Shown: positions 46,029 to 54,400 of the stretch, in pieces
Position numbering within the stretch: position 1 is the stretch's first letter
Layout: each line of letters starts with the position of its first letter
Assembly: GCF_002407065.1 (NCBI RefSeq)
Contig: NZ_CP023564.1
Coordinates: 1,240,001 to 1,304,000 of the forward strand
DNA: 64,000 nucleotides
Direction of reading: 5' to 3'
Source of the DNA: Brachybacterium ginsengisoli
GTDB lineage: Bacteria > Actinomycetota > Actinomycetes > Actinomycetales > Dermabacteraceae
Made by a program: the position numbers and the translations under genes
Notes under the pieces: generated by a model
What the model was told of the DNA's origin: nothing
Seen by the model: only the letters and a program-made list of their open reading frames with translations
The model's database searches: none

Positions 46029-46649
46029 TCAGAGCCAATCGCCCTGCGCGGCCCGCTTCTCGGTGCCGATGGTGGTGTCCGGGCCGTGGCCGGTGTGGAC
46101 CACGGTGTCCTCCGGGAGCGCGAACAGGCGCTCACGCACCGACTCCTCGATGGTCTCCCTCGAGGAGAAGGAACGCCCGGTCGCGCCGGGGCCACCCTGG
46201 AACAGGGTGTCGCCGGTGAACACGGCGCCCAGCTCCTCGGAGTAGTAGCAGGTCGAGCCGGGGGAGTGCCCCGGGGTGTGCAGGGCCTCGAGGTTCACCC
46301 CGGCGATGGTGAACATGTCGCCGTCCTCGACCGTGTCGTCCCAGGGCAGGTCGCCGTGGGTGAGCTTCCAGACCTCGCCGTCGGCGGGGTTCAGCAGGAT
46401 CGGTGCCTCGAGGGCCTCGGAGAGCTCCGGGGCGAAGCGCACGTGGTCGTCGTGGGCGTGGGTGAGGAGGATCCCCACGCACTCCCTGTCGCCGACCAGC
46501 TCGAGCACGGTGTCGACGTCGTGCGGGGCGTCGAAGACGACGCACTGCTCGTCATCGCCGAGCACCCACACGTTGTTCTCGACCTCGTGGGTCTCGCCGT
46601 CCAGGCTGAAGGTGCCGGAGGTGACGGCGTGGGAGAGGCGGGCGGTCAT
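46029..46649 (-). CDS. MBL-fold metallo-hydrolase, probable partner of mycothiol formaldehyde oxidation
   Basis: 206 residues. Metallo-beta-lactamase fold with the metal motif H64-A-H66-D-D68-H69 (LLTHAHDDH), then [30 protein letters not shown] and [14 protein letters not shown]. Glyoxalase-II-like. The gene overlaps the upstream mycothiol-dependent dehydrogenase by 4 bp. The same pair exists in mycobacteria, where the hydrolase is thought to act on S-formylmycothiol or related thioesters. Probably cytoplasmic detoxification. Confidence 0.88.
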   Translation of the reverse strand: MTARLSHAVTSGTFSLDGETHEVENNVWVLGDDEQCVVFDAPHDVDTVLELVGDRECVGILLTHAHDDHVRFAPELSEALEAPILLNPADGEVWKLTHGDLPWDDTVEDGDMFTIAGVNLEALHTPGHSPGSTCYYSEELGAVFTGDTLFQGGPGATGRSFSSRETIEESVRERLFALPEDTVVHTGHGPDTTIGTEKRAAQGDWL

Positions 46650-47746
46650 CCTGCCACCTCCACCACGGTGCGAAGGGTCTCGCCCTCGTGCAGCGAGGAC
46701 AGCGCCGCGTCCACGCCCTCCAGATCCGTGCGGCCGGTCACGAAGCGGTCCAGCGGGAGCCGGCCCTGGAGGAACAGGTCGATGAGGTACGGGAAGTCCC
46801 GCTCCGGCAGGCAGTCGCCGTACCAGGACGACTTCAGCGCGCCGCCGCGGCCGAACACGTCCAGCATCGGGAGGGTCAGCTCCACGCCCGGGCGCGGGAC
46901 GCCCACGAGCACCACACGACCGGCGAGGTCGCGGGCGTAGAACGCGGTCTCGTAGGTCTGCGGGATGCCCACGGCGTCGACGACCACGTCCGCGCCGAAG
47001 CCGCCGGTGAGCTCCTGGACCTTCTCCGCCACCTGCTGGGGCGAGAGGCCCTTGGTTGCCAGGGCATGGGTCGAGCCGAGCTCCGTCGCGGCGGCGAGCT
47101 TCTTCTCGTCCACGTCCAGGGCGATGATCGTGGTGGCGCCGGCGAGCGCCGCACCGGCGACCGCTGCGCAGCCCACGCCGCCCAGGCCGATCACCGCGAC
47201 GGACTCGCCGCGCTGCACGGCGCCGGTGTTGATCGAGGCGCCGATCCCGGCCATCACGCCGCAGCCCAGCAGGCCCGCGACCTCGGCCGGGGCGTCCTCG
47301 GAGACCTTCGTGCACTGTCCCTCGTGGACCAGGGTCTTCTCGGCGAAGGAGCCGATGCCCAGCGCCGCGGTGAGCTCCGTGCCATCGGTGAGGGTCATGG
47401 GCTTGGAGGCGTTGTGGGTCGCGAAGCAGTACTGGGGCACGCCCTTCTTGCAGGCGCGGCACTGCCCGCACACGGCGCGCCAGTTCAGCACCACGTAGTC
47501 GCCCACCTCCACATGGGTGACGTTCTCACCGATCACGGAGACGCGGCCTGCGGACTCGTGGCCCAGCAGGAACGGGAACTCGTCGTTGATGCCGCCGTCG
47601 CGGTAGGCGAGGTCGGTGTGGCACACACCGGTCGCCTCGATGTCGACGACCACATCGTTCGGGCCGGGGTCGGGGATGACGATGTCGAGCAGCTCGGCGG
47701 GCTGCTTCTCAGCGCGGGCGACGACGCCCTTCACGGTCCAGGACAT
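46646..47746 (-). CDS. mscR: S-(hydroxymethyl)mycothiol dehydrogenase
   Basis: 366 residues. Zinc-dependent, NAD-linked medium-chain alcohol dehydrogenase that oxidises the formaldehyde-mycothiol adduct and can reduce S-nitrosomycothiol. Seen: catalytic zinc site [12 protein letters not shown] and GHESAGRV; structural zinc cysteines [15 protein letters not shown]; Rossmann [13 protein letters not shown]. The sequence [12 protein letters not shown] is typical of the mycothiol class. AAGGAGG before the ATG; a possible -10 TAGGCT lies about 30 nt upstream. Forms an operon with the metallo-hydrolase. Confidence 0.92.
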   Translation of the reverse strand: MSWTVKGVVARAEKQPAELLDIVIPDPGPNDVVVDIEATGVCHTDLAYRDGGINDEFPFLLGHESAGRVSVIGENVTHVEVGDYVVLNWRAVCGQCRACKKGVPQYCFATHNASKPMTLTDGTELTAALGIGSFAEKTLVHEGQCTKVSEDAPAEVAGLLGCGVMAGIGASINTGAVQRGESVAVIGLGGVGCAAVAGAALAGATTIIALDVDEKKLAAATELGSTHALATKGLSPQQVAEKVQELTGGFGADVVVDAVGIPQTYETAFYARDLAGRVVLVGVPRPGVELTLPMLDVFGRGGALKSSWYGDCLPERDFPYLIDLFLQGRLPLDRFVTGRTDLEGVDAALSSLHEGETLRTVVEVAG

Positions 47747-47862
47747 GCTGGCCTCCTTCGAGGTCTGGGGTTCCGGGCCAGCCTATCCGTGGACCGGGAG
47801 CAGGGGATGATCCACCGCACCGTTCCTGGAGCGAAGGGGCGCGAGCGGGCCCCTCGGCCTCG

Positions 47863-47868
47863 TAGAAT
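47863..47868 (+). promoter_or_regulatory. Putative -10 box of pheS (TAGAAT)
   Basis: TAGAAT 61 bp before the pheS GTG. An in-frame ATG (47867) overlaps it, so that codon is unlikely to be the start. The -35 is not clear. Confidence 0.45.
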
Positions 47869-47929
47869 GGACCGCGGTGCCCGCGCCCCGGCGCGCACCC
47901 CCGTGCACTCCAGGACGAAAGCGAACCCC

Positions 47930-49036
47930 GTGTCCGAGACATCTCCCGCGCCCGGCGGGCCCTCGATCGACGAGCAGGCGATCACCGCCGCCATCGACGC
48001 CGCGCTCGCCGCGATCGCCGCGGCCGCCACCACCAGCGAGCTCAAGCAGGTCCGCATCGACCACGTCGGCGATGCCAGTGTGCTCTCGACCGCGAACCGC
48101 GCCATCAAGGACCTCCCCAAGGACCAGAAGGCCGCCGCCGGCAAGCTCGTCGGCCAGGGCAAGGGCAGGGTCCAGAAGGAGCTCGCCGCGCGCCAGCAGA
48201 AGCTGGCCGCCGCGGAGGAGGAGGCCGCGCTCGCCGCGGAGACCGTCGACGTCACCCTCCCCACGGATCTGCGCCCGCGCGGCGCCGCGCACCCGCTGAC
48301 GGTGCTGCAGGACCGGATCAACGACTTCTTCGTCGGCATCGGCTGGGAGATCGCCGAGGGCCCCGAGGTCGAGTCCTCCTGGCTGAACTTCGACGCCCTG
48401 AACGCCGACCCGGAGCACCCCTCCCGCTCGCTGCAGGACACCCTGTACGTCGCGCCCGAGGGCTCCGGGATGCTGCTGCGCACCCAGACCTCGCCGGTGC
48501 AGATCCGCGCGATGCTCGAGCGCGGCGCCCCGCTGTACGTCGCGTGCCCCGGCACCGTCTACCGGGCCGACGAGATCGACGCGACCCATTCGCCGATGTT
48601 CCACCAGGTCGAGGGCCTCGCGATCGACAAGGGCCTCACCATGGCGAACCTCGTCGGCACGCTGGACGCCTTCGCCGCGGAGATCTTCGGCGGGAAGCCG
48701 ATCACCCGCCTGCGCCCCAACCACTTCCCCTTCACCGAGCCCAGCGCCGAGATGGACTTCCGCTGCTTCAGCTGCGAGGCGCGCGAGGGTCTGGACCACG
48801 ACGCGGACCCGAGCTGCCGCGTCTGCGGCGGCACCGGCTGGATCGAGATGGGCGGCTGCGGCATGGTCCACCCGAACGTGCTGCGCGCGGCCGGTGTGGA
48901 CCCCGAGGAGTACCAGGGCTTCGCCTTCGGCCTCGGCATCGAGCGCATCCTCATGCTGCGCAACAGCGTCGCGGACATGCGTGACATGGTGGAGGGCGAC
49001 GTCCGCTTCTCCCAGCACTACGGTACGGAGATCTGA
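47930..49036 (+). CDS. pheS: Phenylalanine-tRNA ligase alpha subunit
   Basis: 368 residues from GTG 47930. Class II aminoacyl-tRNA synthetase subunit holding the active site. N-terminal coiled coil (about 10-100), motif 2 TQTSPVQIRAML, FHQVEGLAIDKGL, RPNHFPFTEPSAEMDF, and motif 3 GFAFGLGIERILML. A zinc-like CFSC..CRVC insert (about 280-305) resembles those of other actinobacterial PheS. pheT starts 1 bp after the stop. The start codon has only a weak ribosome site. Confidence 0.97.
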   Translation: MSETSPAPGGPSIDEQAITAAIDAALAAIAAAATTSELKQVRIDHVGDASVLSTANRAIKDLPKDQKAAAGKLVGQGKGRVQKELAARQQKLAAAEEEAALAAETVDVTLPTDLRPRGAAHPLTVLQDRINDFFVGIGWEIAEGPEVESSWLNFDALNADPEHPSRSLQDTLYVAPEGSGMLLRTQTSPVQIRAMLERGAPLYVACPGTVYRADEIDATHSPMFHQVEGLAIDKGLTMANLVGTLDAFAAEIFGGKPITRLRPNHFPFTEPSAEMDFRCFSCEAREGLDHDADPSCRVCGGTGWIEMGGCGMVHPNVLRAAGVDPEEYQGFAFGLGIERILMLRNSVADMRDMVEGDVRFSQHYGTEI

Positions 49037-49037
49037 G

Positions 49038-51632
49038 ATGCCCCGCATTCCCCTGACCTGGCTCGCAGAGCACACCGAGCTGACCGCAGGCGCTTCCGCG
49101 CAGCAGGTCGCCACCGACCTCTCCCGCGTGGGGCTCGAGGAGGAGGCGCTGTTCGGTGCGCAGGTGACCGGCCCGCTGGTCGTCGGCCGCGTGCTGGAGC
49201 TCGTCAAGGAGCCGCAGAAGAACGGCAAGACCATCAACTGGGTGCGCGTGGACGTCGGCCCCGAGCACAACGAGGCGCTGGACAACCCCAAGGATCCCCA
49301 GCCCGGCGAGGAGCGCCCGAGCCGCGGCATCATCTGCGGTGCGCACAACTTCGAGGGCGGCGACCTCGTGGTCGTCTCGCTGCCCGGCACCGTGCTGCCC
49401 GGCGACTTCGCGATCGCGGCCCGGAAGACCTACGGCCACACCTCCGACGGCATGATCTGCTCCGGCGACGAGCTGGGCCTGGGGGAGGACCCCGCCGGCG
49501 AGGACGGCATCATCGTGCTGGGCCGCGGCCACGCCGAGGGCCTGACCGGAGAGCCGGGCGATGACGCGATCGCCCTGCTGGGCCTCGCCGACGAGGTCGT
49601 CGAGATCAACGTGACCCCGGACCGCGGGTACTGCTTCTCGATGCGCGGCGTGGCCCGGGAGTACTCCCATGCGACCGGCGCCGACTACACCGACCCCGTC
49701 TCCACGGTCGAGATCCCGCAGGCCGACGGCGCCGGCGTCGCCGTGCAGCTGCGCGACGAGGCGCCCCTGAACGGGGTGCCCGGCTGCTCCCGCTTCGTGG
49801 CCCTCGAGGTGCGCGGCGTGGACCCCGAGGCGCAGACACCGCGCTGGATGGCGCGCCGCCTGACGCTCGCCGGGATGCGCCCGATCTCGCTGATCGTGGA
49901 CGTCACCAACTACGTCATGCTCGACCTCGGTCAGCCGCTGCACGCCTACGACGCGGACAAGGTGGTGGCCCCGATCGTGGTGCGCCGCGCCCGCGCCGGC
50001 GAGAAGCTCACCACCCTCGATGACGTGACTCGCCCCCTCGACCCCGAGGACCTGCTGATCACCGACACCGACGGCGAGCGCCTGCTGGGCATCGCCGGGG
50101 TGATGGGCGGGGAGTCCACCGAGGTCTCCGCGAGCACCGAGAACATCGTGCTCGAGGCGGCGACCTTCCACCCGATCTCGATCGCCCGCTCCGCACGCCG
50201 CCACCGCCTGCCCTCCGAGGCGTCCAAGCGCTTCGAGCGCGGCGTGGACCCGCAGCTGCCGCTCGTCGCGGCCTACCGTGCGGCGCAGCTGATCGTCGAG
50301 CACGGCGGCGGCGAGATCGCCGCCTCGGTCACCGACGAGGGCTCCGCCCCGGCGCCGGCCGCGGCGATCTCCCTCCCGCTCGGCGCGGCCGAGCGCGTGG
50401 TCGGCATCGCCTACACGGCCGAGCAGGTGCGCGGCAGCCTCGAGAAGATCGGCTGCCTCGTCGAGGACGGCACCGAGGGCACCCTCGCCGTCACCCCGCC
50501 GAGCTGGCGCCCCGACCTCTCCCTGCGCGAGGACCTCATCGAGGAGATCGCCCGCCTGGTCGGTTACGCGACGATCCCCTCGATCCTGCCCACCGCTCCC
50601 GGCGGCCGCGGGCTCACCCGCGCCCAGCGCGCCCGCCGGGCTGCGAACCGCGCGCTCGCCGAGGCGGGCCTGGTCGAGGTCAGCTCCTATCCCTTCGTGG
50701 GCGAGGGCATCTTCGATGCCCTGCGCTACGGCGCGGACGACGCCCGACGCGGCGCGGTGCGCCTGGTGAACCCGCTCGCCGACGACGAGCCCCTCCTGCG
50801 CAGCGCCCTGCTGCAGACCCTGCTGCCCGTCGCCCGGCGCAACCTGGGCCGCGGCGAGGAGGCGGTGGCGATCTTCCAGCTCGGCACCACCTCGCTCTCC
50901 CGCGGCGAGGGCGCCTCCGCGCCTGTGCCCGCTCCGGCGCAGCGCCCCAGCGACGCCGAGCTCGAGGCGATCCTCGACGCGCTGCCGCTGCAGACCCGCA
51001 GCCTCGCCGCCGTGGTCGGCGGCGCCTCCGGACCGGCCTCCTGGCAGGGTGAGGTCGCGCCGTGGGGCTGGGCCGACGCCTTCGAGCTCGCCCGCCGCAC
51101 GGCCGCCGCCGTCGGCGCGCAGGTCGAGGTGCGCCAGGTCGAGCAGGCCCCCTTCCACCCGGGCCGCGCCGGAGAGCTGCGTGTGCTCGGGGCCGACGGG
51201 GAGAGCACGGTCATCGGCCATGCCGGTGAGCTCCACCCGGGCGTGGTCAAGGAGTTCGGGCTCCCGGCCCGCACCAGCGCCCTCGAGCTCGACCTCGAGG
51301 CGCTGATCGCCGCGGCACCGGCCGTGGTCGTCGCCGCACCTGTCCCCACCTACCCGCTGGCCAAGGAGGACTTCGCCTTCGTGGTCGATCAGGATGTCCC
51401 AGCCTCCGCCGTGGAGGCCGCGATCGTGGTGGGCATCGGCGACCTCGCCGAGAGCGTGCACCTGTTCGACGTCTTCACCGGCGAGCAGATCGGCGAGGGG
51501 AAGAAGTCCCTCGCCTTCGCGGTGCGACTGCGCTCGAGCGACGGGACGCTGACCGCCGAGCAGATCGGCGAGGCACGCTCGCGCTGCATCGCCGCCGTCG
51601 ACGCCGCCGTGGGCGGGGTGCTGCGGGCGTGA
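49038..51632 (+). CDS. pheT: Phenylalanine-tRNA ligase beta subunit
   Basis: 864 residues from ATG 49038. tRNA-binding domain near the N-terminus (GVICGAHNF-type segment GIICGAHNFEGGDLVVV), the B3/B4 editing domain (about 220-440), B5 helix-turn-helix region and C-terminal anticodon-binding FDX-ACB domain (YPLAKEDFAFVVDQDVP to LTAEQIGEARSRCIAAVD). Forms an alpha2beta2 tetramer with PheS and clears mischarged Tyr-tRNA. The stop overlaps the next gene by 4 bp. Confidence 0.97.
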   Translation: MPRIPLTWLAEHTELTAGASAQQVATDLSRVGLEEEALFGAQVTGPLVVGRVLELVKEPQKNGKTINWVRVDVGPEHNEALDNPKDPQPGEERPSRGIICGAHNFEGGDLVVVSLPGTVLPGDFAIAARKTYGHTSDGMICSGDELGLGEDPAGEDGIIVLGRGHAEGLTGEPGDDAIALLGLADEVVEINVTPDRGYCFSMRGVAREYSHATGADYTDPVSTVEIPQADGAGVAVQLRDEAPLNGVPGCSRFVALEVRGVDPEAQTPRWMARRLTLAGMRPISLIVDVTNYVMLDLGQPLHAYDADKVVAPIVVRRARAGEKLTTLDDVTRPLDPEDLLITDTDGERLLGIAGVMGGESTEVSASTENIVLEAATFHPISIARSARRHRLPSEASKRFERGVDPQLPLVAAYRAAQLIVEHGGGEIAASVTDEGSAPAPAAAISLPLGAAERVVGIAYTAEQVRGSLEKIGCLVEDGTEGTLAVTPPSWRPDLSLREDLIEEIARLVGYATIPSILPTAPGGRGLTRAQRARRAANRALAEAGLVEVSSYPFVGEGIFDALRYGADDARRGAVRLVNPLADDEPLLRSALLQTLLPVARRNLGRGEEAVAIFQLGTTSLSRGEGASAPVPAPAQRPSDAELEAILDALPLQTRSLAAVVGGASGPASWQGEVAPWGWADAFELARRTAAAVGAQVEVRQVEQAPFHPGRAGELRVLGADGESTVIGHAGELHPGVVKEFGLPARTSALELDLEALIAAAPAVVVAAPVPTYPLAKEDFAFVVDQDVPASAVEAAIVVGIGDLAESVHLFDVFTGEQIGEGKKSLAFAVRLRSSDGTLTAEQIGEARSRCIAAVDAAVGGVLRA

Positions 51633-52129
51633 GCGCTCAGGATCCGGCCGCCCCTCGCCCCGGCCAGCAGGGCCCGGCTCTGCCGAGCCCCGCCGCAGCT
51701 CTGCCTGCTCCGGTCCGCAACGGCACCGTGGCCTGGGCTCTCGGCTTCCTCGCCTACATCCCGGTCCCGTTCCTGGGACTGATCGTCGCCGGGGTCGTCC
51801 AGCTGGTCGTCGGCCTCGGCCAGCGCAAGCACGGCGGCCTCGCCGCGGTCAATGGCGTGCGCGCGGCGAACTGGGGCCTCACCCAGCTGTGCTGGCCCGT
51901 CCTGATGGTGATCACGATCGTCCTCGGGGTGGCCACCGGGAGCCCGGGGGAGAGCGGCGGAGTGCACCTCACGCCCGTCATGAGGGGGGTCACGACGACC
52001 CTGTTCGGTCTGTTCTTCCTGGTGTGCGTGCTGGAGGCGATCTACGCGATCGTCGGCACCGTGCTCGCGTCCAAGGGGCGCCGGGTGTGGCTGCCCGTCA
52101 TCCCCTTCCTGCGCACGCCCCGTTCCTGA
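51629..52129 (+). CDS. DUF4870 family membrane protein
   Basis: 166 residues from GTG 51629, overlapping pheT by 4 bp. A Pro/Ala-rich N-terminus (about 30 residues), then WALGFLAYIPVPFLGLIVAGVVQLVVG, VNGVRAANWGLTQLCWPVLMVITIVLGV and a third helix LFGLFFLVCVLEAIYAIVG. The NGVRAANWGLTQ segment matches DUF4870 (Tic20-like) proteins. Function unknown. Translation is coupled to pheT and, 4 bp on, to the GH20 gene. Confidence 0.83.
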   Translation: MSAQDPAAPRPGQQGPALPSPAAALPAPVRNGTVAWALGFLAYIPVPFLGLIVAGVVQLVVGLGQRKHGGLAAVNGVRAANWGLTQLCWPVLMVITIVLGVATGSPGESGGVHLTPVMRGVTTTLFGLFFLVCVLEAIYAIVGTVLASKGRRVWLPVIPFLRTPRS

Positions 52130-52133
52130 GCCG

Positions 52134-53210
52134 ATGCCGGCACCGAGCAGGCTGACCACCGCCCGATACGTGGGGCTGAGCCTGGATACGGGCCGCAAGG
52201 CCTTCAGCCCGACCACGGTCGTCGACCTGCTCCACCGGATGGGGGCGCTGGGCTTCACTGCTCTGCACCTGCACCTCACCGAGACCCACCGGGTGGGCGT
52301 GCAGCTGCCGGGCTTCGAGGAGCTCGCCGCAGAGGACGCCTGGAACAGCGATGACGTCGCCCGGATCGTCGAGGCGGCCGACGCCTCCGGGATCGCACTG
52401 ATCCCGGAGGTCGACCTCCCCTCCCACGCCGCCGCCCTGCTGGTGGGCCGCGAGCACCTGCGATTGAGGGATCGCCACGGAACGATGCTCGAGGACCGGC
52501 TGGACATCTCCCGTCCGGAGTCGCTGCAGTTCGCCCTCGACCTGCTCGGGGCCGCTTCGGATCTGTTCCCGGGCGAGTCGATCCACCTCGGGGGCGACGA
52601 GTTCTTCGCCGCCCCGTGGGAGGACGAGGATGCGCAGCATCCCGAGCGCTTCCCGACCCTCGTCGACCACGCCCGCACCGCGCTCGGCCCGGAGGCCACG
52701 GCGCTGGACTCGTATGCGCTGTTCGTCAATGCGCTCGCCGAGCGGGCGCGGGAGCTGGGCCGGATCCCGATGCTCTGGAACGACCACGTGGTCCCGGCCG
52801 CTCAGCACCCGCTGGCGCCGATCAGCACCGACGTCGTTCTGGACGTGTGGATCCGGTGGCGCGAGTGGACCCCGTCGGTCACCGACTACCTCGACAGCGG
52901 GTACCGGGTCGTGAACTCGAACGGGGACCTGCTGTACTTCGTGCTCTCGGGGGACGGCCTGCCCGAGCCGCACGGCCGGCGACGCTTCGGCCTTCTCGAG
53001 GACACCTTCGCTCCGCGCCGCTTCATGGGCCTCGCCGCGCAGGACGTCCACCTCGACGTCCCGCCCGTGGCGGAGGGGGAGCCGGACCCCGTGCTCGGCG
53101 CCTCGATGTCGGTGTGGTGCGATGCGCCGGAGGTCCTCGGCGAGACGGAGACGCTCGCCCTGCTGGACACCTGGCTGGTGCCGTTCGCGCGGGTGATGCG
53201 GGCGGGCTGA
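52134..53210 (+). CDS. Glycoside hydrolase family 20 beta-N-acetylhexosaminidase (cytoplasmic)
   Basis: 358 residues. A single GH20 catalytic barrel without the usual N-terminal domain and without a signal peptide. Asp155-Glu156 in HLGGDEFF is the catalytic pair (substrate-assisted mechanism); LHLHLTETHRVGVQLPGFEEL, ALIPEVDLPSHAAALL and PMLWNDHVV also fit. It should remove terminal N-acetylhexosamine from imported oligosaccharides. It is 4 bp after the DUF4870 gene with no ribosome site of its own, so it probably rides on the pheST transcript, and it stands at the left border of the N-glycan island. Confidence 0.87.
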   Translation: MPAPSRLTTARYVGLSLDTGRKAFSPTTVVDLLHRMGALGFTALHLHLTETHRVGVQLPGFEELAAEDAWNSDDVARIVEAADASGIALIPEVDLPSHAAALLVGREHLRLRDRHGTMLEDRLDISRPESLQFALDLLGAASDLFPGESIHLGGDEFFAAPWEDEDAQHPERFPTLVDHARTALGPEATALDSYALFVNALAERARELGRIPMLWNDHVVPAAQHPLAPISTDVVLDVWIRWREWTPSVTDYLDSGYRVVNSNGDLLYFVLSGDGLPEPHGRRRFGLLEDTFAPRRFMGLAAQDVHLDVPPVAEGEPDPVLGASMSVWCDAPEVLGETETLALLDTWLVPFARVMRAG

Positions 53211-53281
53211 GGGGCGGCTGCACGGCCGATCGTGCCCGCTGCTCCGCGGTCAGCGCAGGTCCTCCTGGGCGCTGAGGAGCC

Positions 53282-53310
53282 TTGTGCTTACGCGCTTAAG
53301 TGTCTACCGT
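53282..53310 (+). promoter_or_regulatory. Promoter of the EndoH-like gene (TTGTGC-17-TACCGT)
   Basis: -35 TTGTGC at 53282-53287 and -10 TACCGT at 53305-53310, 17 nt apart. The spacer holds a LacI-type operator, the same arrangement as at 23458-23486. Confidence 0.6.
53287..53300. promoter_or_regulatory. LacI-type operator in front of the EndoH-like gene
   Basis: CTTACGCGCTTAAG, a 14-bp palindrome with one mismatched pair. Its complement CTTAAGCGCGTAAG shares TTAAGCGC with the site at 60511-60526. Confidence 0.65.
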
Positions 53311-53379
53311 GATCAGCGTCGGCCCACTGCAGCGCCGACCGGTCGTGCAGAGCGGCCGACGACGTCCTGGAGGACACTC

Positions 53380-54288
53380 ATGACACACATCTCGCGACGT
53401 TCGGTGCTCACAGGACTGGGCGTGCTCGCCGCCTCCGGGTCGGCGTCCGCCGGCCTGGCGGGCCCCGCGAGCGCCGCCCCGGAACGCCTGCTGGACCGCA
53501 TCGCCTCGGTCGCCTACATCGAGGTGAACACCAACTCCCTGCTCAACGCGGGCCGCTACACCCTCGATGACGGCAGCCCCGCGTTCGACATCGCCGTCAT
53601 CTTCGCGGCGAACATCAACTACGACGGCACGAACGCCTACCTGTCCCTGAACGAGAACGTCCAGCGCGTCCTCGACGAGGCGGACACCTGCATCCGACCG
53701 CTCCAGGAGAAGGGGATCAAGGTCGTCCTCTCGGTCCTCGGGAACCATCAGGGCGCCGGGTTCGCGAACTTCCCGACCCCGAAGGCGGCTGACGCCTTCG
53801 CCCAGCAGGTGGCGCAGGTCGTGTGCCGGTACGGACTCGACGGCGTCGACCTCGATGACGAGTGGGCGGAGTACGGGGCGAACGGGACCAGCCAGCCCAA
53901 CGACTTCTCCTTCGTCGCACTGGTCGGCTCGCTGCGCAAGCGGCTGCCCAACCGCCTGCTCACCTTCTACGTGATCGGCCCGTCGGCGGAGCGCCTGGAG
54001 CACGAGGGGACGCGCGTCGGTGACCTGATCGACTACGCGTGGAACCCCTACTACGGCGCCTACAACGAATACGACGTCCCCGGCCTTCCCCGTTCGCAGT
54101 ACGGGGCGGCGGCGTTCGACCTCAGCTCGGCATCGACCTCCCCTGAGCAGGTGCGCGAGTACGCGGAGCGCACGGTCCAGGACGGGTTCGGTGCCTTCGT
54201 CACGTACCAGCTCCCCGAGGAGGACACCTCGGAGCTCGTCTCGGCCTTCACCGAGCCGCTGTACGGGAGCCCCGCGAGCTTCGCCTGA
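53380..54288 (+). CDS. Secreted GH18 endo-beta-N-acetylglucosaminidase, EndoH-like
   Basis: 302 residues from ATG 53380 with GGAGGA upstream. Tat-type signal (ISRRSVLTGLG) with a cleavage region ending near SAAP (33). GH18 barrel: catalytic motif DxxDxDxE is D154, D157, D159, E161 in YGLDGVDLDDEWAEYG, almost as in Streptomyces EndoH, followed by SFVALVGSLRKRLPNRLLTFYVIG and DYAWNPYYG. EndoH cuts between the two core GlcNAc units of high-mannose and hybrid N-glycans. Acts outside the cell. A LacI-type operator lies in its promoter. Confidence 0.9.
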   Translation: MTHISRRSVLTGLGVLAASGSASAGLAGPASAAPERLLDRIASVAYIEVNTNSLLNAGRYTLDDGSPAFDIAVIFAANINYDGTNAYLSLNENVQRVLDEADTCIRPLQEKGIKVVLSVLGNHQGAGFANFPTPKAADAFAQQVAQVVCRYGLDGVDLDDEWAEYGANGTSQPNDFSFVALVGSLRKRLPNRLLTFYVIGPSAERLEHEGTRVGDLIDYAWNPYYGAYNEYDVPGLPRSQYGAAAFDLSSASTSPEQVREYAERTVQDGFGAFVTYQLPEEDTSELVSAFTEPLYGSPASFA

Positions 54289-54314
54289 CCGGCTGGAGGT
54301 CCTGCCCCGAGACA

Positions 54315-54353
54315 CACATCGCCCGCCCGTGGAGATCACGGGCGGGCGATGTG
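54315..54353. terminator. Bidirectional terminator, 16-bp perfect stem
   Basis: 54315-54330 pairs with 54338-54353 around a 7-nt loop, between the convergent EndoH-like gene and importer operon. Confidence 0.85.
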
Positions 54354-54364
54354 CGTCGGCGGCC

Positions 54365-54389
54365 GCCTTCCGGGAACCTCCCGGAAGGC
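54365..54389. terminator. Second hairpin, 10-bp perfect stem
   Basis: 54365-54374 pairs with 54380-54389, loop AACCT, 11 bp beyond the stop of the binding-protein gene on the minus strand. Confidence 0.75.
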
Positions 54390-54400
54390 AGTCGGCGGCC

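Noticed and set aside
47867-47929. Alternative pheS start at ATG 47867
   Set aside because: The codon overlaps the TAGAAT -10 hexamer and the added 21 residues are Arg/Ala/Pro-rich leader sequence; GTG 47930 fits the family N-terminus.
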